A stretch of DNA of 64,000 nt from Pseudomonas sp. AN-1 (GCF_034057115.1 NZ_CP139195.1:4216001-4280000), one strand, 5' to 3'; shown: positions 18,763 to 29,464, numbered from the stretch's first letter. Notes: a model not told the origin generated them from the letters alone. Numbers and translations: made by a program.

Positions 18763-19533
18763 TCAGGCCGCCTCCCGCTCGTCCTGCGCCTCGGCGGGGC
18801 AGACTACAGCGGCGATCGCCGAATGGGCGCGGCGCGCCAGTTCGCTGCGGGTGAGTCCGGCCACGGCGATCGGTTCCAGCAGGGTGACTTCCACCACCGC
18901 CCGTTCGGCGCTCAGCAGGCGCAGCAGGTGTGCCGGCAGCTCGTCGTCGCCGACGAAGGGCGCCAGCGCGTCGCGGGCGCCGGCGCGCCGGTAGCGCAGC
19001 GCCACCGGCTGCACGGCGGCGCCGCTGTCGACGGCGGCGGCGAGCAGGCGCGGGTGGAAGCGCAGCACGCCGCTGCCGTCGGAGCTGGTGCCCTCGGGGA
19101 AGATCGCCAGGTGGTGGCCGTGCTGCAGGTGGCCGGCCAGCTGGCGGCCGAGGTCCAGGCTGTCGCCGCCGCCGCGGCGGATGAACAGGGTGCCGGCCTG
19201 GCGCGCCAGCCAGCCGGCCAGCGGCCAGGCGGCCACCTCGGCCTTGGCGAGGAACGACAGCGGGCGCAGGGCGCCGAGCACGGCGATGTCGACCCAGGAC
19301 ACGTGGTTGGCCAGCCACAGCACCGGCGTGTCCGGCAGCCAGCCGCGCACCTGCACGCTGAACGGCAGGGCGGCCTGCAGGCGGCGCATGAGGCGCCAGG
19401 TCAGGCGCTGGCGCAGTGCCATGGGCGCGCCGCCGAGGCGCTCGCGCAGGCCGACCCAGGCGCCCAGCAGTGCGCCCTCGGCGAGCACGGCGAACAGGCG
19501 CAGCAGGCGTGCATACAGGCGCAGGCGGTGCAT
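18763..19533 (-). CDS. olsA: Lyso-ornithine lipid / 1-acylglycerol-3-phosphate O-acyltransferase
   Basis: This 256-residue PlsC-family acyltransferase has the catalytic NHVSWVD (HX4D) near residue 77 and FPEGTSSDG near residue 145, and an N-terminal hydrophobic segment for membrane association. Its stop is convergent with acpH and its ATG overlaps the stop of the upstream olsB by one base. That coupling supports OlsA, which acylates lyso-ornithine lipid to ornithine lipid, rather than the housekeeping PlsC. Confidence 0.9.
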   Translation of the reverse strand: MHRLRLYARLLRLFAVLAEGALLGAWVGLRERLGGAPMALRQRLTWRLMRRLQAALPFSVQVRGWLPDTPVLWLANHVSWVDIAVLGALRPLSFLAKAEVAAWPLAGWLARQAGTLFIRRGGGDSLDLGRQLAGHLQHGHHLAIFPEGTSSDGSGVLRFHPRLLAAAVDSGAAVQPVALRYRRAGARDALAPFVGDDELPAHLLRLLSAERAVVEVTLLEPIAVAGLTRSELARRAHSAIAAVVCPAEAQDEREAA

Positions 19534-20288
19534 CAGCCGGCCGCCTTGAAGTGGCGGGCGTAGCGCGGGCACAGTTCGTCGCGCTTGAGCAGGATGAACA
19601 CGTCGGCGACCTGGAAGTCCGGGTCCCAGCACGGCTCGCCGCAGATCTTCGCGCCCAGGCGCATGTAGGCCTTGAGCAGCGGCGGCAGCTCGGCGATGAG
19701 GTTGTCCGGCACCGCCAGCTCCGGCAGCGGCTGGCGCGGTTCGGCGCGCAGGTGCTCGGTGCACAGGTGGCGCTCGCGCAGGCGCTGCATCACCGCACGG
19801 GCCTGGATGCCGCCGTCGCGCATGGGGATGCTGGCGCAGCCCAGCAGGTAGCGGTAGCCGCCCTCGTTGAGGATCTCCGCCAGTGCGCCCCACAGCACGG
19901 CGATGGTGGCGCCGTTGCGGTAGGCGGCGGCGACGCAGGTGCGGCCGATCTCCAGGGTCGGCCCCTCGAGCCGGCCGAGGCCGTGCAGGCGGAATTCGCC
20001 CTCGCTGTAGTAGCGGCCCAGTTTGCGCGCGGTGTGGTGGTCGAGCAGGCGGGTGGTGGCGACCAGCTCGCCGCTGGCCAGGTCGCGCACGCCCAGATGG
20101 CTGCAGTGGACGTCGAAGCCGTCGCAGTCCAGGCCCAGCTCGGCGCCTTCCAGGCGCGCGCCGAACTCCTCGCCGAACACGCGGTAGCGCAGGGCCTGGG
20201 CCTCGAACAGGGCTTCGGTGCCGTGCAGGCGCTCGGCCTGCAGGCGGCGGGTGGGGCTGGCGTCGCGGGATAGTGCAGTGGCGGACAT
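19533..20288 (-). CDS. olsB: L-ornithine N-alpha-acyltransferase
   Basis: This 251-residue GNAT-fold protein has the OlsB/hemolysin-like features [36 protein letters not shown] and a C-terminal [11 protein letters not shown]. OlsB transfers a 3-hydroxyacyl group from ACP to ornithine, the first step of ornithine lipid synthesis. It precedes olsA with a one-base overlap, the standard pseudomonad order. The ATG at 20288 has GGAGG six bases before it. A triple 11-base repeat resembling a Pho box lies about 80 bases upstream, in line with phosphate control of ornithine lipids. Confidence 0.92.
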   Translation of the reverse strand: MSATALSRDASPTRRLQAERLHGTEALFEAQALRYRVFGEEFGARLEGAELGLDCDGFDVHCSHLGVRDLASGELVATTRLLDHHTARKLGRYYSEGEFRLHGLGRLEGPTLEIGRTCVAAAYRNGATIAVLWGALAEILNEGGYRYLLGCASIPMRDGGIQARAVMQRLRERHLCTEHLRAEPRQPLPELAVPDNLIAELPPLLKAYMRLGAKICGEPCWDPDFQVADVFILLKRDELCPRYARHFKAAG

Positions 20289-20366
20289 GCAGAACCTCCG
20301 GGCAGCCGTGGCGGCCGCTGGCTTGTTGTGTGCACGGCCATGCTGGCAAGCGCGCATTGCTACCCG

Positions 20367-20395
20367 GTGACGCGGCGGTGATGCTTCTGTGACCG
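20367..20395 (-). promoter_or_regulatory. Candidate Pho box upstream of olsB
   Basis: On the minus strand the half-sites CGGTCAC (20389-20395), GCATCAC (20378-20384) and GCGTCAC (20367-20373) recur every 11 bases, each separated by four bases. That is the PhoB geometry (CTGTCAT-N4-CTGTCAT), with TCAC conserved in all three. It lies about 80 bases upstream of olsB. Match to consensus is moderate. Confidence 0.45.
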
Positions 20396-20527
20396 CCCGC
20401 GCAACCTGCCCGTCGCCCGCGGCGTAGAGTGGCAGCGCCTGCGGCGGCGCTGGCGCGCTTGATGCAAATCAGTGAAGTTGCAACCCGGCTCCGTTAAGCT
20501 CCGCCAAACCGAGAATTCGAGGTAGCC

Positions 20528-21313
20528 ATGCGTCGCGAGCCCATAGTCCTGTTTGATAACGGCGCCCACCAGTGCCTGTGTTTCGATGATCTGGTCACCG
20601 GCGAAGGTGTACAGACCAACCAGTTCCTGATCGTCGACAACGAGCAATACATGCTGCTCGATCCGGGCGGCGACCTGACCTACACCCCCCTGTCGCTGGA
20701 GCTGTCCAAGCACATTCCGGTGCAGGACCTGACCTACATCTTCGCCTCGCACCAGGACCCGGACATCATCGCCGCCCTGGACAAGTGGCTGCTGCACACC
20801 AAGGCCAAGGTCATCTGCTCGCGCCTGTGGGCGCGCTTCCTGCCGCACCTGACCGCCAACTACCTGGCCGTCAGCCATGGCATCTCCACCTACGACCGCA
20901 TCATCGCGCTGCCCGATCGCGGCCAGTCGCTGCCGCTGGGCAACTGCCAGCTCAAGGCGGTGCCGGCGCACTTCCTGCACTCGGTGGGCAACTTCCAGCT
21001 CTACGATCCGATCAGCAAGATCCTGTTCTCCGGCGACATGGGCGCCTCGCTGGTCGAGGATGCGCAGCCGGTCACCGACTTCGCCGCCCACCTGTCGAGC
21101 ATGGAAGGCTTCCACCGCCGCTACATGGCCAGCAACAAGGTCTGCCGCCTGTGGGCCGACATGGTGCGCAAGATGGATGTCGAGATGATCGTGCCGCAGC
21201 ACGGCCGTCCCTTCGTCGGCAAGGCGATGATCAACACCTTCCTCGACTGGATCGGCCAGCTCGAGTGCGGCATGGACCTGATGGGGCCGGCCGACTACAC
21301 CCTGCCGCGCTGA
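20528..21313 (+). CDS. MBL-fold di-iron (ODP-like) protein
   Basis: This 261-residue metallo-beta-lactamase-fold protein resembles the oxygen-binding di-iron proteins and the diiron domain of flavodiiron proteins. Visible signs are ASHQDPDII in place of HxHxDH, AHFLHSVGNFQLYDPISKILFSGDMG with metal His and Asp, and a late QHGRP. No flavodoxin domain is attached. Oxygen or NO sensing or reduction is the family expectation; the partner is unknown. It is divergent from olsB, starts after a GAGGTAGCC ribosome site, and is followed by a hairpin terminator. Confidence 0.82.
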   Translation: MRREPIVLFDNGAHQCLCFDDLVTGEGVQTNQFLIVDNEQYMLLDPGGDLTYTPLSLELSKHIPVQDLTYIFASHQDPDIIAALDKWLLHTKAKVICSRLWARFLPHLTANYLAVSHGISTYDRIIALPDRGQSLPLGNCQLKAVPAHFLHSVGNFQLYDPISKILFSGDMGASLVEDAQPVTDFAAHLSSMEGFHRRYMASNKVCRLWADMVRKMDVEMIVPQHGRPFVGKAMINTFLDWIGQLECGMDLMGPADYTLPR

Positions 21314-21330
21314 GTCTCTGCGGCCAGACC

Positions 21331-21367
21331 GACGCCGGCGGCGCCTTCGGGCCCGCCGGCGTCGTCG
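21331..21367 (+). terminator. Hairpin terminator with TTCG loop
   Basis: GACGCCGGCGG at 21331-21341 pairs with CCGCCGGCGTC at 21353-21363. The interior GCC-TTCG-GGC forms a stable tetraloop cap, and GTCGTTT follows. It is 17 bases after the MBL gene's stop. The T-tail is weak. Confidence 0.65.
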
Positions 21368-21480
21368 TTTGCGGGACGGGTGTCTTGAGCCCCGACGAAC
21401 GGACGGCTATGGTGCGCTGAGCCACTGTCGTCCGAGGAGCCGATGCCCAGCCCGACCATCCTGCCCCATCCCGGCGCGCC

Positions 21481-22635
21481 ATGACCCAGACCGTCTTTCC
21501 CTGGCGCGGCGGCAACCGTTTCGAGTTGCTGATCGACGGCGAGCAGTTCTTCCCCCGCCTGCTCGCCGCCATCGAGGGCGCCGAGCGGCAGGTGGAACTG
21601 GAGCTGTATCTGGTCGAGGCCGGCGCCTGCGCCGAGCATCTGGTCGCCTGCCTGAGCGCCGCCGCCCGCCGCGGCGTGGTGGTGCGCTGTCTGTTCGACG
21701 CCTTCGGCAGCCGGCGCCTCGGCGCACGCCTGAGCACGCAGCTGCGCCAGGCCGGCGTGCAGCTGCGTCTGTACAACCCGCTCGGCTGGCGGCGTGGAGT
21801 GGCCAACTGCTACCGCGACCACCGCAAGCTGCTGCTGGTCGACGGGCAGCGCGCCTGGGTCGGCGGCACCGGCGCCACCGACGACTTCTGGCGGCCCGAG
21901 CCGGCCGGCGATCGCTGGCACGAGCTGATGGTGGAGATGGCCGGGCCGCTGGTGGCCGACTGGCAGACCCTGTTCGAGCGCCTGTGGAAGGCCTGCGACG
22001 ACGACTGCGCCTGGCGCCCCCATGTGCGTCCGTCGACGCACTTGCCGCCGAGGCCGCTGCCGGGCGCCGGCCTCGGCCGGGTGGCCTACGCCGATGCCGT
22101 GCAGCACCGCGACATCCTGCACTCGCTGCTGCGCAACCTCGGCCATGCGCGTACGCGCATCTGGCTGGCCACGCCCTATTTCCTGCCCAGCTGGCGGGTG
22201 CGCAAGGCGCTGCGCAAGGCGGCCGAGCGCGGCGTCGACGTGCGCCTGCTGCTGTCCAGCCGCATCACCGACCATGCGCCGGTGCGCTTCGCCGGACAGC
22301 GCTACTACCCGCGGCTGCTGAGGAGCGGGGTGCGCATCTTCGAGTACCAGCCGCGCTTCCTGCACCTCAAGGCGGTGCTGGTCGACGACTGGCTGAGCAT
22401 CGGCTCGTGCAACTTCGACCACTGGACGCTGCGCTTCAACCTGGAGGCCAATCTCGAGGCGCACGACCCGCAGCTGACCGCCGATCTCGAGGAGAGCTTC
22501 GTCGCCGACTTCGCGCAGAGCCGCGAGATCGACCTCGACGACTGGCGCGCCCGGCCGCTGGTCATGCGCGTCTCGCAGCGCCTGTGGGGCTGGCTGGATC
22601 GCCTGGTGGTCAACCTGCTCGACCGCTGGCGCTGA
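21481..22635 (+). CDS. clsB: Cardiolipin synthase B-type phospholipase D protein
   Basis: This 384-residue protein has two phospholipase D HKD motifs: HRKLLLVDG near residue 115 and HLKAVLVDD near residue 297, each with the expected downstream Gly/Ser-rich turn (WVGGTGATDDFW; SIGSCNFDHW). There are no N-terminal membrane helices, which fits ClsB rather than ClsA. The family makes cardiolipin from phosphatidylglycerol at the inner membrane. It runs into a bidirectional terminator shared with the fumarase gene. Confidence 0.87.
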   Translation: MTQTVFPWRGGNRFELLIDGEQFFPRLLAAIEGAERQVELELYLVEAGACAEHLVACLSAAARRGVVVRCLFDAFGSRRLGARLSTQLRQAGVQLRLYNPLGWRRGVANCYRDHRKLLLVDGQRAWVGGTGATDDFWRPEPAGDRWHELMVEMAGPLVADWQTLFERLWKACDDDCAWRPHVRPSTHLPPRPLPGAGLGRVAYADAVQHRDILHSLLRNLGHARTRIWLATPYFLPSWRVRKALRKAAERGVDVRLLLSSRITDHAPVRFAGQRYYPRLLRSGVRIFEYQPRFLHLKAVLVDDWLSIGSCNFDHWTLRFNLEANLEAHDPQLTADLEESFVADFAQSREIDLDDWRARPLVMRVSQRLWGWLDRLVVNLLDRWR

Positions 22636-22640
22636 AAAAG

Positions 22641-22676
22641 GAAAACCCCGGAGGGCAGGGCCGCTCCGGGGTTTTC
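22641..22676. terminator. Bidirectional terminator between clsB and fumarase
   Basis: GAAAACCCCGGAG at 22641-22653 pairs perfectly with CTCCGGGGTTTTC at 22664-22676. The outer A/T runs provide a T-tail in both directions, serving convergent clsB (plus) and fumarase (minus). Confidence 0.92.
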
Positions 22677-22693
22677 TTCGCGCTCGCGGAAGC

Positions 22694-24217
22694 TTACTTC
22701 ACTTCCACTGCCAGGCTGTCGGCGATCTTCTGCTTCCAGATCTGCGGGCCGGTGATGTGCACCGACTCGCCGTTGGCATCGACCGCCACGGTGACCGGCA
22801 TGTCCTTGACCTCGAACTCGTAGATCGCTTCCATGCCCAGCTCGGGGAAGGCCAGCACCTCGGCCTTCTTGATCGCCTGGGCGACCAGGTAGGCGGCGCC
22901 GCCGACGGCCATCAGGTACACGGCCTTGTTGTCGCGGATCGCGTCGATGGCGATCGGGCCGCGCTCGGACTTGCCGATCATGCCCAGCAGACCGGTCTGC
23001 TCGAGGATCTGGCGGGTGAACTTGTCCATGCGGGTCGCGGTGGTCGGGCCGGCCGGGCCGACCACTTCGTCACGCACCGGATCGACCGGGCCGACGTAGT
23101 AGATGAAGCGGCCCTTGAGGTCCACCGGCAGCTCCTGGCCGGCGTTGAGCATGTCGACCATGCGCTTGTGCGCGGCGTCGCGGCCGGTCAGCATCTTGCC
23201 GTTGAGCAGGACGGTTTCGCCCGGCTTCCAGCTCTGCACTTCTTCCGGGGTGATGGTGTCGAGGTTGACGCGGCGGGCGCTCGGGCCGGCTTCCCAGACG
23301 ATTTCCGGGTAGGCGTCCAGCGGCGGCGGGGTCAGCTCGGCCGGGCCGGAGCCGTCCAGCACGAAGTGGGCGTGACGGGTGGCTGCGCAGTTGGGGATGA
23401 TGCACACCGGCAGCGAGGCGGCGTGGGTCGGGTAGTCCTTGATCTTCACGTCGAGGACGGTGGTCAGGCCGCCGAGACCCTGGGCACCGATGCCCAGCTG
23501 GTTGACCTTGTCGAACAGCTCGAGGCGCAGCTCCTCGATGCGGTTCTGCGGGCCGCGCTTCTTCAGCTCATGGATGTCGATCTCTTCCATCAGCGATTCC
23601 TTGGCCAGCAGGGCGGCCTTCTCGGCGGTACCGCCGATGCCGATGCCCAGCATGCCCGGCGGGCACCAGCCGGCGCCCATTTCCGGCACGGTCTTCAGCA
23701 CCCAGTCGACGATCGAGTCGGACGGGTTGAGCATGCCCATCTTCGACTTGTTCTCCGAGCCGCCGCCCTTGGCCGCGACGTCGATCTCCACGGTGTCGCC
23801 CGGGACGATCTGGTAGTGGATCACCGCCGGGGTGTTGTCCTTGGTGTTCTTGCGGGCACCGGCCGGGTCGGCCAGGATCGAGGCGCGCAGGACGTTGTCC
23901 GGGTTGTTGTAGGCGCGACGCACGCCCTCGTTGATCATGTCGTCCAGGCTCATGGTGGCGCCGTCCCACTGGACGTTCATGCCGACCTTGGCGAACACGG
24001 TGACGATGCCGGTGTCCTGGCAGATCGGACGGTGGCCGGTGGCGCACATGCGCGAGTTGATCAGGATCTGGGCGATGGAATCGCGGGCCGCCGGCGACTC
24101 CTCGCGCAGGTAGGCCTCGTGCATGGCCTGGATGAAGTCGACGGGGTGGTAGTAGGAGATGTACTGCAGGGCGTCGGCGACGCTCTGGATCAGGTCGTCT
24201 TGCTTGATCACGGCCAT
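22694..24217 (-). CDS. fumA: Class I fumarate hydratase (4Fe-4S)
   Basis: This 507-residue enzyme has the class I fumarase cysteines in CATGHRPICQDTG, a second Cys in CIIPNCAATRH and further conserved GGSENKSKMGML and LTTVLDVKIKDYPTHAAS blocks. The alpha and beta parts are fused in one chain, as in FumA/FumB. It interconverts fumarate and malate in the TCA cycle and is oxygen-sensitive. I chose the ATG at 24217 (MAVIKQDDLIQSV), which matches the normal family N-terminus; the upstream in-frame extension lacks coding character. Confidence 0.95.
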   Translation of the reverse strand: MAVIKQDDLIQSVADALQYISYYHPVDFIQAMHEAYLREESPAARDSIAQILINSRMCATGHRPICQDTGIVTVFAKVGMNVQWDGATMSLDDMINEGVRRAYNNPDNVLRASILADPAGARKNTKDNTPAVIHYQIVPGDTVEIDVAAKGGGSENKSKMGMLNPSDSIVDWVLKTVPEMGAGWCPPGMLGIGIGGTAEKAALLAKESLMEEIDIHELKKRGPQNRIEELRLELFDKVNQLGIGAQGLGGLTTVLDVKIKDYPTHAASLPVCIIPNCAATRHAHFVLDGSGPAELTPPPLDAYPEIVWEAGPSARRVNLDTITPEEVQSWKPGETVLLNGKMLTGRDAAHKRMVDMLNAGQELPVDLKGRFIYYVGPVDPVRDEVVGPAGPTTATRMDKFTRQILEQTGLLGMIGKSERGPIAIDAIRDNKAVYLMAVGGAAYLVAQAIKKAEVLAFPELGMEAIYEFEVKDMPVTVAVDANGESVHITGPQIWKQKIADSLAVEVK

Positions 24218-24384
24218 GGAACGCGGTCCTCTGTCAGGCGGAACTTCACGGCGCGCCACCATGGGCGGCGCAAAAATCGGCGCGGCAGTATAGCGCGCAG
24301 GGGGCGTGGCGGACACCCGCCCGCCGTCGACCTTGGTCGATTGGCGGCCAGTGGCGCGGCCGGCAGGCTCGCCCAGAAAGCAGA

Positions 24385-24406
24385 AGGCCGCTCGAATGAG
24401 CGGCCT
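24385..24406 (-). terminator. Terminator of pyruvate kinase gene
   Basis: AGGCCGCTC at 24385-24393 pairs with GAGCGGCCT at 24398-24406 around a four-base loop. On the minus strand the stem is followed by TCTGCTTTCT. It starts 21 bases past the pyruvate kinase stop. Confidence 0.8.
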
Positions 24407-24426
24407 CCCGGTTCACACTCCGCCGA

Positions 24427-25878
24427 TCAGGCCAGCGATTCGCCGACGTGGAGGACCTTCAGGGTGTTGGTGCCGCCGATGGTGTCGTAGCTGTCGCCCT
24501 TGCTCATGATCACCCAGTCGCCCGGCTGCACCACGCCGCGCTTGAGCAGCTCGTCGACCGCGGCCTGGCTGACCTGCTCCGGCGGCAGCGCTGCGGCGTC
24601 GAAGGGGATGGTCTGCACGCCGCGGAACAGCGACGCACGGGCCTGGGTGGCGCGGTGCGGCGAGTAGGCGAAGATCGGCACCGCCGAGCGGATGCGCGAC
24701 ATGATCAGCGGGGTGTAGCCGCTCTCGGTGAGGGCGATGATCGCCTTGACGCCAGGGAAGTGGTTGGCGGTGTACATGGCCGCCAGGGCGATGCTCTCGT
24801 CGCAGCGCTCGAAGGTCAGGCCCATGCGGTGGCCGGACTTCTGGCTGGTCGGGTGCTTCTCGGCGCCGACGCAGACGCGCGCCATGGCCTTGACCGCTTC
24901 CACCGGGTAGTCGCCGGCGGCGCTCTCGGCCGACAGCATCACCGCGTCGGTATAGTCCAGCGCGGCGTTGGCCACGTCGGACACCTCGGCGCGGGTCGGC
25001 ATCGGGCTGTGGATCATCGACTCCATCATCTGCGTGGCGGTGATCACCACTTTGTTGAGGCGGCGGGCGTGGGCAATGATCTTCTTCTGGATGCCGACCA
25101 GCTCGGCGTCGCCGATCTCCACGCCGAGGTCGCCGCGGGCGACCATCACGCCGTCGCTGGCGCGGATCAGCGCATCCAGCGATTCGTCGTCGGCCACCGC
25201 CTCGGCGCGCTCGATCTTGGCGATCAGCCAGGCGTCGCTGCCGGCCTCGTCGCGCAGGCGGCGGGCGTAGTGCATGTCCTCGGCATCGCGCGGGAAGGAC
25301 ACCGCCAGGTAGTCCAGCTCCATCTCGGCGGCCAGCTTGATGTCGGCCTTGTCCTTGTCGGTCAGCGCCGGCGCGGTCAGGCCGCCGCCGCGGCGGTTGA
25401 TGCCCTTGTGGTCGGACAGCGGGCCACCGACGGTGACCTTGCACAGCAGCTCGCTGGCGGTGACCTGCTCGACCTGCATGATCACCCGGCCGTCGTCGAG
25501 CAGCAGCTCGTCGCCGACCTTGCAGTCCTTGACCAGGTCCGGGTAGTCGATGCCGACCACTTCCTGGGTGCCGGCGTCGCGCGGGTGGCTGATGGAGAAG
25601 CGGAAGGCGTCGCCTTCCTGCAGCTCGATGCGCTTGTTGGCGAACTTGGCGATGCGGATCTTCGGACCCTGCAGGTCGCCGAGCAGGGCGACGTGGCGAT
25701 CGTGCTTGGCGGCCAGCTCGCGCACCAGGCGGGCGCGGGCCTTGTGCTCCTCGGGGGTGCCGTGGGAGAAGTTGAGGCGGGCGACGTTCATCCCGGCGAG
25801 GATCAGTTGCTCCAGCACCTGCGGCGAGCTGCTGGACGGGCCGAGAGTGGCGACGATCTTGGTACGGCGAAAGGGCAT
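24427..25878 (-). CDS. pykA: Pyruvate kinase
   Basis: This 483-residue glycolytic enzyme converts phosphoenolpyruvate and ADP to pyruvate and ATP. Visible are RRTKIVATLGPSS at the N-terminus, MNVARLNFSHG, the catalytic Lys region LIAKIERAEAV, the metal site VMVARGDLGVEIG and the signature TQMMESMIHSPMPTRAE. The C-terminal allosteric domain is complete. Length and N-terminus are closest to the type II (PykA) enzyme of pseudomonads. The start has CAGGAGCAACCTG upstream. A dedicated terminator follows. Confidence 0.95.
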   Translation of the reverse strand: MPFRRTKIVATLGPSSSSPQVLEQLILAGMNVARLNFSHGTPEEHKARARLVRELAAKHDRHVALLGDLQGPKIRIAKFANKRIELQEGDAFRFSISHPRDAGTQEVVGIDYPDLVKDCKVGDELLLDDGRVIMQVEQVTASELLCKVTVGGPLSDHKGINRRGGGLTAPALTDKDKADIKLAAEMELDYLAVSFPRDAEDMHYARRLRDEAGSDAWLIAKIERAEAVADDESLDALIRASDGVMVARGDLGVEIGDAELVGIQKKIIAHARRLNKVVITATQMMESMIHSPMPTRAEVSDVANAALDYTDAVMLSAESAAGDYPVEAVKAMARVCVGAEKHPTSQKSGHRMGLTFERCDESIALAAMYTANHFPGVKAIIALTESGYTPLIMSRIRSAVPIFAYSPHRATQARASLFRGVQTIPFDAAALPPEQVSQAAVDELLKRGVVQPGDWVIMSKGDSYDTIGGTNTLKVLHVGESLA

Positions 25879-25988
25879 CAGGTTGCTCCTGGGTAAGGTC
25901 TGAACAGCGCCGGCGCGCCCGCTTGTGGCTGGGCGGACCGGTCTTGGTCGGCTCGCGGTGAGCCTGCGCCATCCGTGGCGGGAGTCGG

Positions 25989-26909
25989 TCAGTGGGCGGG
26001 TGCGCCCTGCGGCTTGAGCACCAGCAGGTCGCAGTCGACCCCTTCGAGCACGCGCTCGGCAGTGTGGCCGATCAGCGCGGTGTCGAGGTGGCCGCGGGCG
26101 ATGGCGCCCATCACCAGCAGGTCGACGGCATTTTCCTCGACGAAGCGCGGCAGGGTCTCCTCGGCGAAGCCCTGCAGCAGGTGGCTGCGCGGCTTGGCTA
26201 CCGCATGCTGGCCGAGCAGTTGCTCGAAGGCCTCGCGGTGGCGTTCGCCGGTGCGCTCGACATAGTACTCGTAATCGGCGATCAGTTCGGCATCGAACAC
26301 CAAGGTGCGCGGCAGCGGTGCGTAGCTGTGCAGGTAGTGGTCCTCCAGGCCGAGGGTCTGACCCAGGGTCTGCGCCGCCTCGATCAGCTGGTGGTCGAGG
26401 CTGGCCGGCTTGTCGGCGCTGTGGGTGGGATCGAGGGCCACGGCCAGGCGCTGGCTGCGCCACTCGCCTTCCGGCTTGACCAGCCACAGTGGCGCCGGGC
26501 AGTAGCGGATCAGCTGCCAGCAGGTGTTGCTCAGCAGCAGGCGACGGATCAGGCCGTGGCTGTGCGCGGTCTTCAGCACCAGGTCGGGCTTCAGTTCCTC
26601 GGCGCGGGCGATGACCATCCGGTGCAGCGGCTTGCCCCAGCGCACCTCGCAGGTCACCGCCAGGCCCTCCTGGCGCAGCGGCGCGGCCAGTTGCTCGAGC
26701 CATTCGCGGCGCTGGCGGAGCAGCGAGTCGCGCGCCTTGTCCAGCGCCGGCGCCTCGAACAGCAGGCCGTTGTCCAGGGCACTGTTGAACTCGCAGATCA
26801 GCAGCTCGAGGGCGGCACCGCTGCGGCGGGCGATCCAGGCCGCGCGCGCCAGCGCCGGTTGCGGGGTTTGGGTGGGATCGATGATCACCAGCAGCTGCTT
26901 GAGTTGCAT
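25989..26909 (-). CDS. Tandem universal stress protein (UspE-like)
   Basis: This 306-residue protein consists of two Usp domains (about residues 1-145 and 155-306). The second ends in MGAIARGHLDTALIGHTAERVLEGVDCDLLVLKP, the classic GxxG-9x-G(S/T) nucleotide-binding type of motif with a few substitutions. Length and architecture fit UspE. In pseudomonads such proteins support survival in anaerobic or stationary phase. It lies upstream of pykA in the same direction, 110 bases away. Confidence 0.88.
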   Translation of the reverse strand: MQLKQLLVIIDPTQTPQPALARAAWIARRSGAALELLICEFNSALDNGLLFEAPALDKARDSLLRQRREWLEQLAAPLRQEGLAVTCEVRWGKPLHRMVIARAEELKPDLVLKTAHSHGLIRRLLLSNTCWQLIRYCPAPLWLVKPEGEWRSQRLAVALDPTHSADKPASLDHQLIEAAQTLGQTLGLEDHYLHSYAPLPRTLVFDAELIADYEYYVERTGERHREAFEQLLGQHAVAKPRSHLLQGFAEETLPRFVEENAVDLLVMGAIARGHLDTALIGHTAERVLEGVDCDLLVLKPQGAPAH

Positions 26910-27050
26910 GTCGGACTCCTTGGCCGGATGGGGTATGGCCCGCGTGATGCCAGGCTCGGCTTGATGGACTCAGCCTAGCGCCAGCGCCACTACACATGCA
27001 AACCGGTTACCGGGGCGTGACGGGCGTGGCAGAGCGGGTGGCGGCAGGGC

Positions 27051-28375
27051 TCAGAAGGCCCCCGCCGCCTTCCACTGCAGGTAGCGGTTGACCAGTTCCG
27101 GCCCCAGTTCGCCGGGGCGCAGGTCGAGCACCGGCAGGCCCTGGGCGGCGAGGCGCTCGTGCAGGGCGCTGCGCGCGGCGGCGTAGTCGACGGCGCCGCA
27201 GTAGGCGAGCGCCTGCTCGTAGCTGTCCACCGGCTGCTGGCGCTGGCGGTCGAGCACTTCCTCGCGCAGGCTGGCGATCAGCAGGCGGTGGTGGCGGGCG
27301 ATCTGCGCCGCGGCCAGCGGCAGCTGCTGGTCGTCCTCGTCGCGCAGGTTGCCGAGCAGCACCACCAGGGCGCGGCGCGGCTGGCGGGCGAGCAGTTCGC
27401 CGGCGGCGGCCAGGTAGTCGCCGGGCAACTGGCCGGGCTGCAGGTCGTAGACGCCGTTGAGCAGGGCGTTGAGCTGCTGCTGGCCCTTGGCCGGCGGCAG
27501 GTAGCGCGGCGTGTCGCCGCCGAAGGCCAGCAGGCCGACGGCATCGCCCTGGCGCAGGGCGACGTGGGCCAGCAGCAGGCAGGCGTTGAGGGCGTGGTCG
27601 AAGTGGCTGAGTTCGCCGTCCTGGCTGCGCATGCGCCGGCCGCCGTCGAGCAGGAAGAGGATCTGCTGGTCGCGTTCCTCCTGGTATTCGCGGGCGATCG
27701 GCTGGTGCTTGCGTGCGGTGGCCTTCCAGTCGATCTGGCGCAGGCTGTCGCCATCGCGGAACTCGCGCAGCTGGTGGAACTCGCGGCCGCTGCCGCGGCG
27801 CGGCTTCTGGCGCACGCCGAGGCGGCCGAGCCAGCTCTCCACCGCCATCAGGCGGGCGCCGTGCAGGCGGGCGAAGTCGGGATAGATGCGCGTGCTGCCG
27901 GGCAGTGGCAGATGGCGGCGCGCCTGCCACAGCCCCAGGCGGCTGGGCAGGCCGACCTCGCAGCGCGCGAAGGCGCTGTCGCCGCGCTGGCGCGGGCGGA
28001 TGCGGTAGCGCAGCTCGCCGCCCTGGCCGGGCGGCAGGGCGAGGCGCTGCGGCAGGCCCTGGAACTCCAGCTCCGCCGGCACGTGGTCGAACAGCTCCAG
28101 CCAGGGCGTGGCCGCCGCCGGGGTGACGCGCAGGACCACCTCGCTCCAGCGGTCCAGCGCCAGGTGGCCGGGCAGCTGGCGCTCGAGCGCCGGCGAGGGC
28201 AGGCGGCGCAGCCACAGGGCGTCGAACAGCGCCGCGCCGGCCAGCGCCAGCAGCGCCGCCCACCACAGGCCGTGCAGCCAGGCGGGCAGGGCGAGGCCGA
28301 GCGGCGCCGCGGCGCCGAGGGCGATGGCCGCCAGCAGCAGGGCGGCGGCGAGACCGAGCAGGCGGGGCGTGGGCT

Positions 28376-28379
<4 letters not shown>
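27051..28379 (-). CDS. DUF58 domain protein
   Basis: This 442-residue protein has two N-terminal membrane helices, an extended beta-rich middle and a DUF58/vWA-like C-terminal part. The DUF58 signature is visible in REFRDGDSLRQIDWKATARKHQPIAREY, followed by an FLLDGGRRM stretch where a vWA metal site would lie. DUF58 proteins are constant partners of MoxR ATPases and are thought to be substrates or clients in metal insertion or envelope assembly. It overlaps the MoxR stop by four bases and is the last gene of the six-gene operon. Confidence 0.88.

Positions 28380-29460
<1,081 letters not shown>

Positions 29461-29464
<4 letters not shown>

Noticed and set aside
26955-26975. Possible Anr/FNR box (TTGAT...) upstream of the UspE-like gene
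   Set aside because: One half-site TTGAT is present but the ATCAA partner at four bases is missing; the match is no better than chance.
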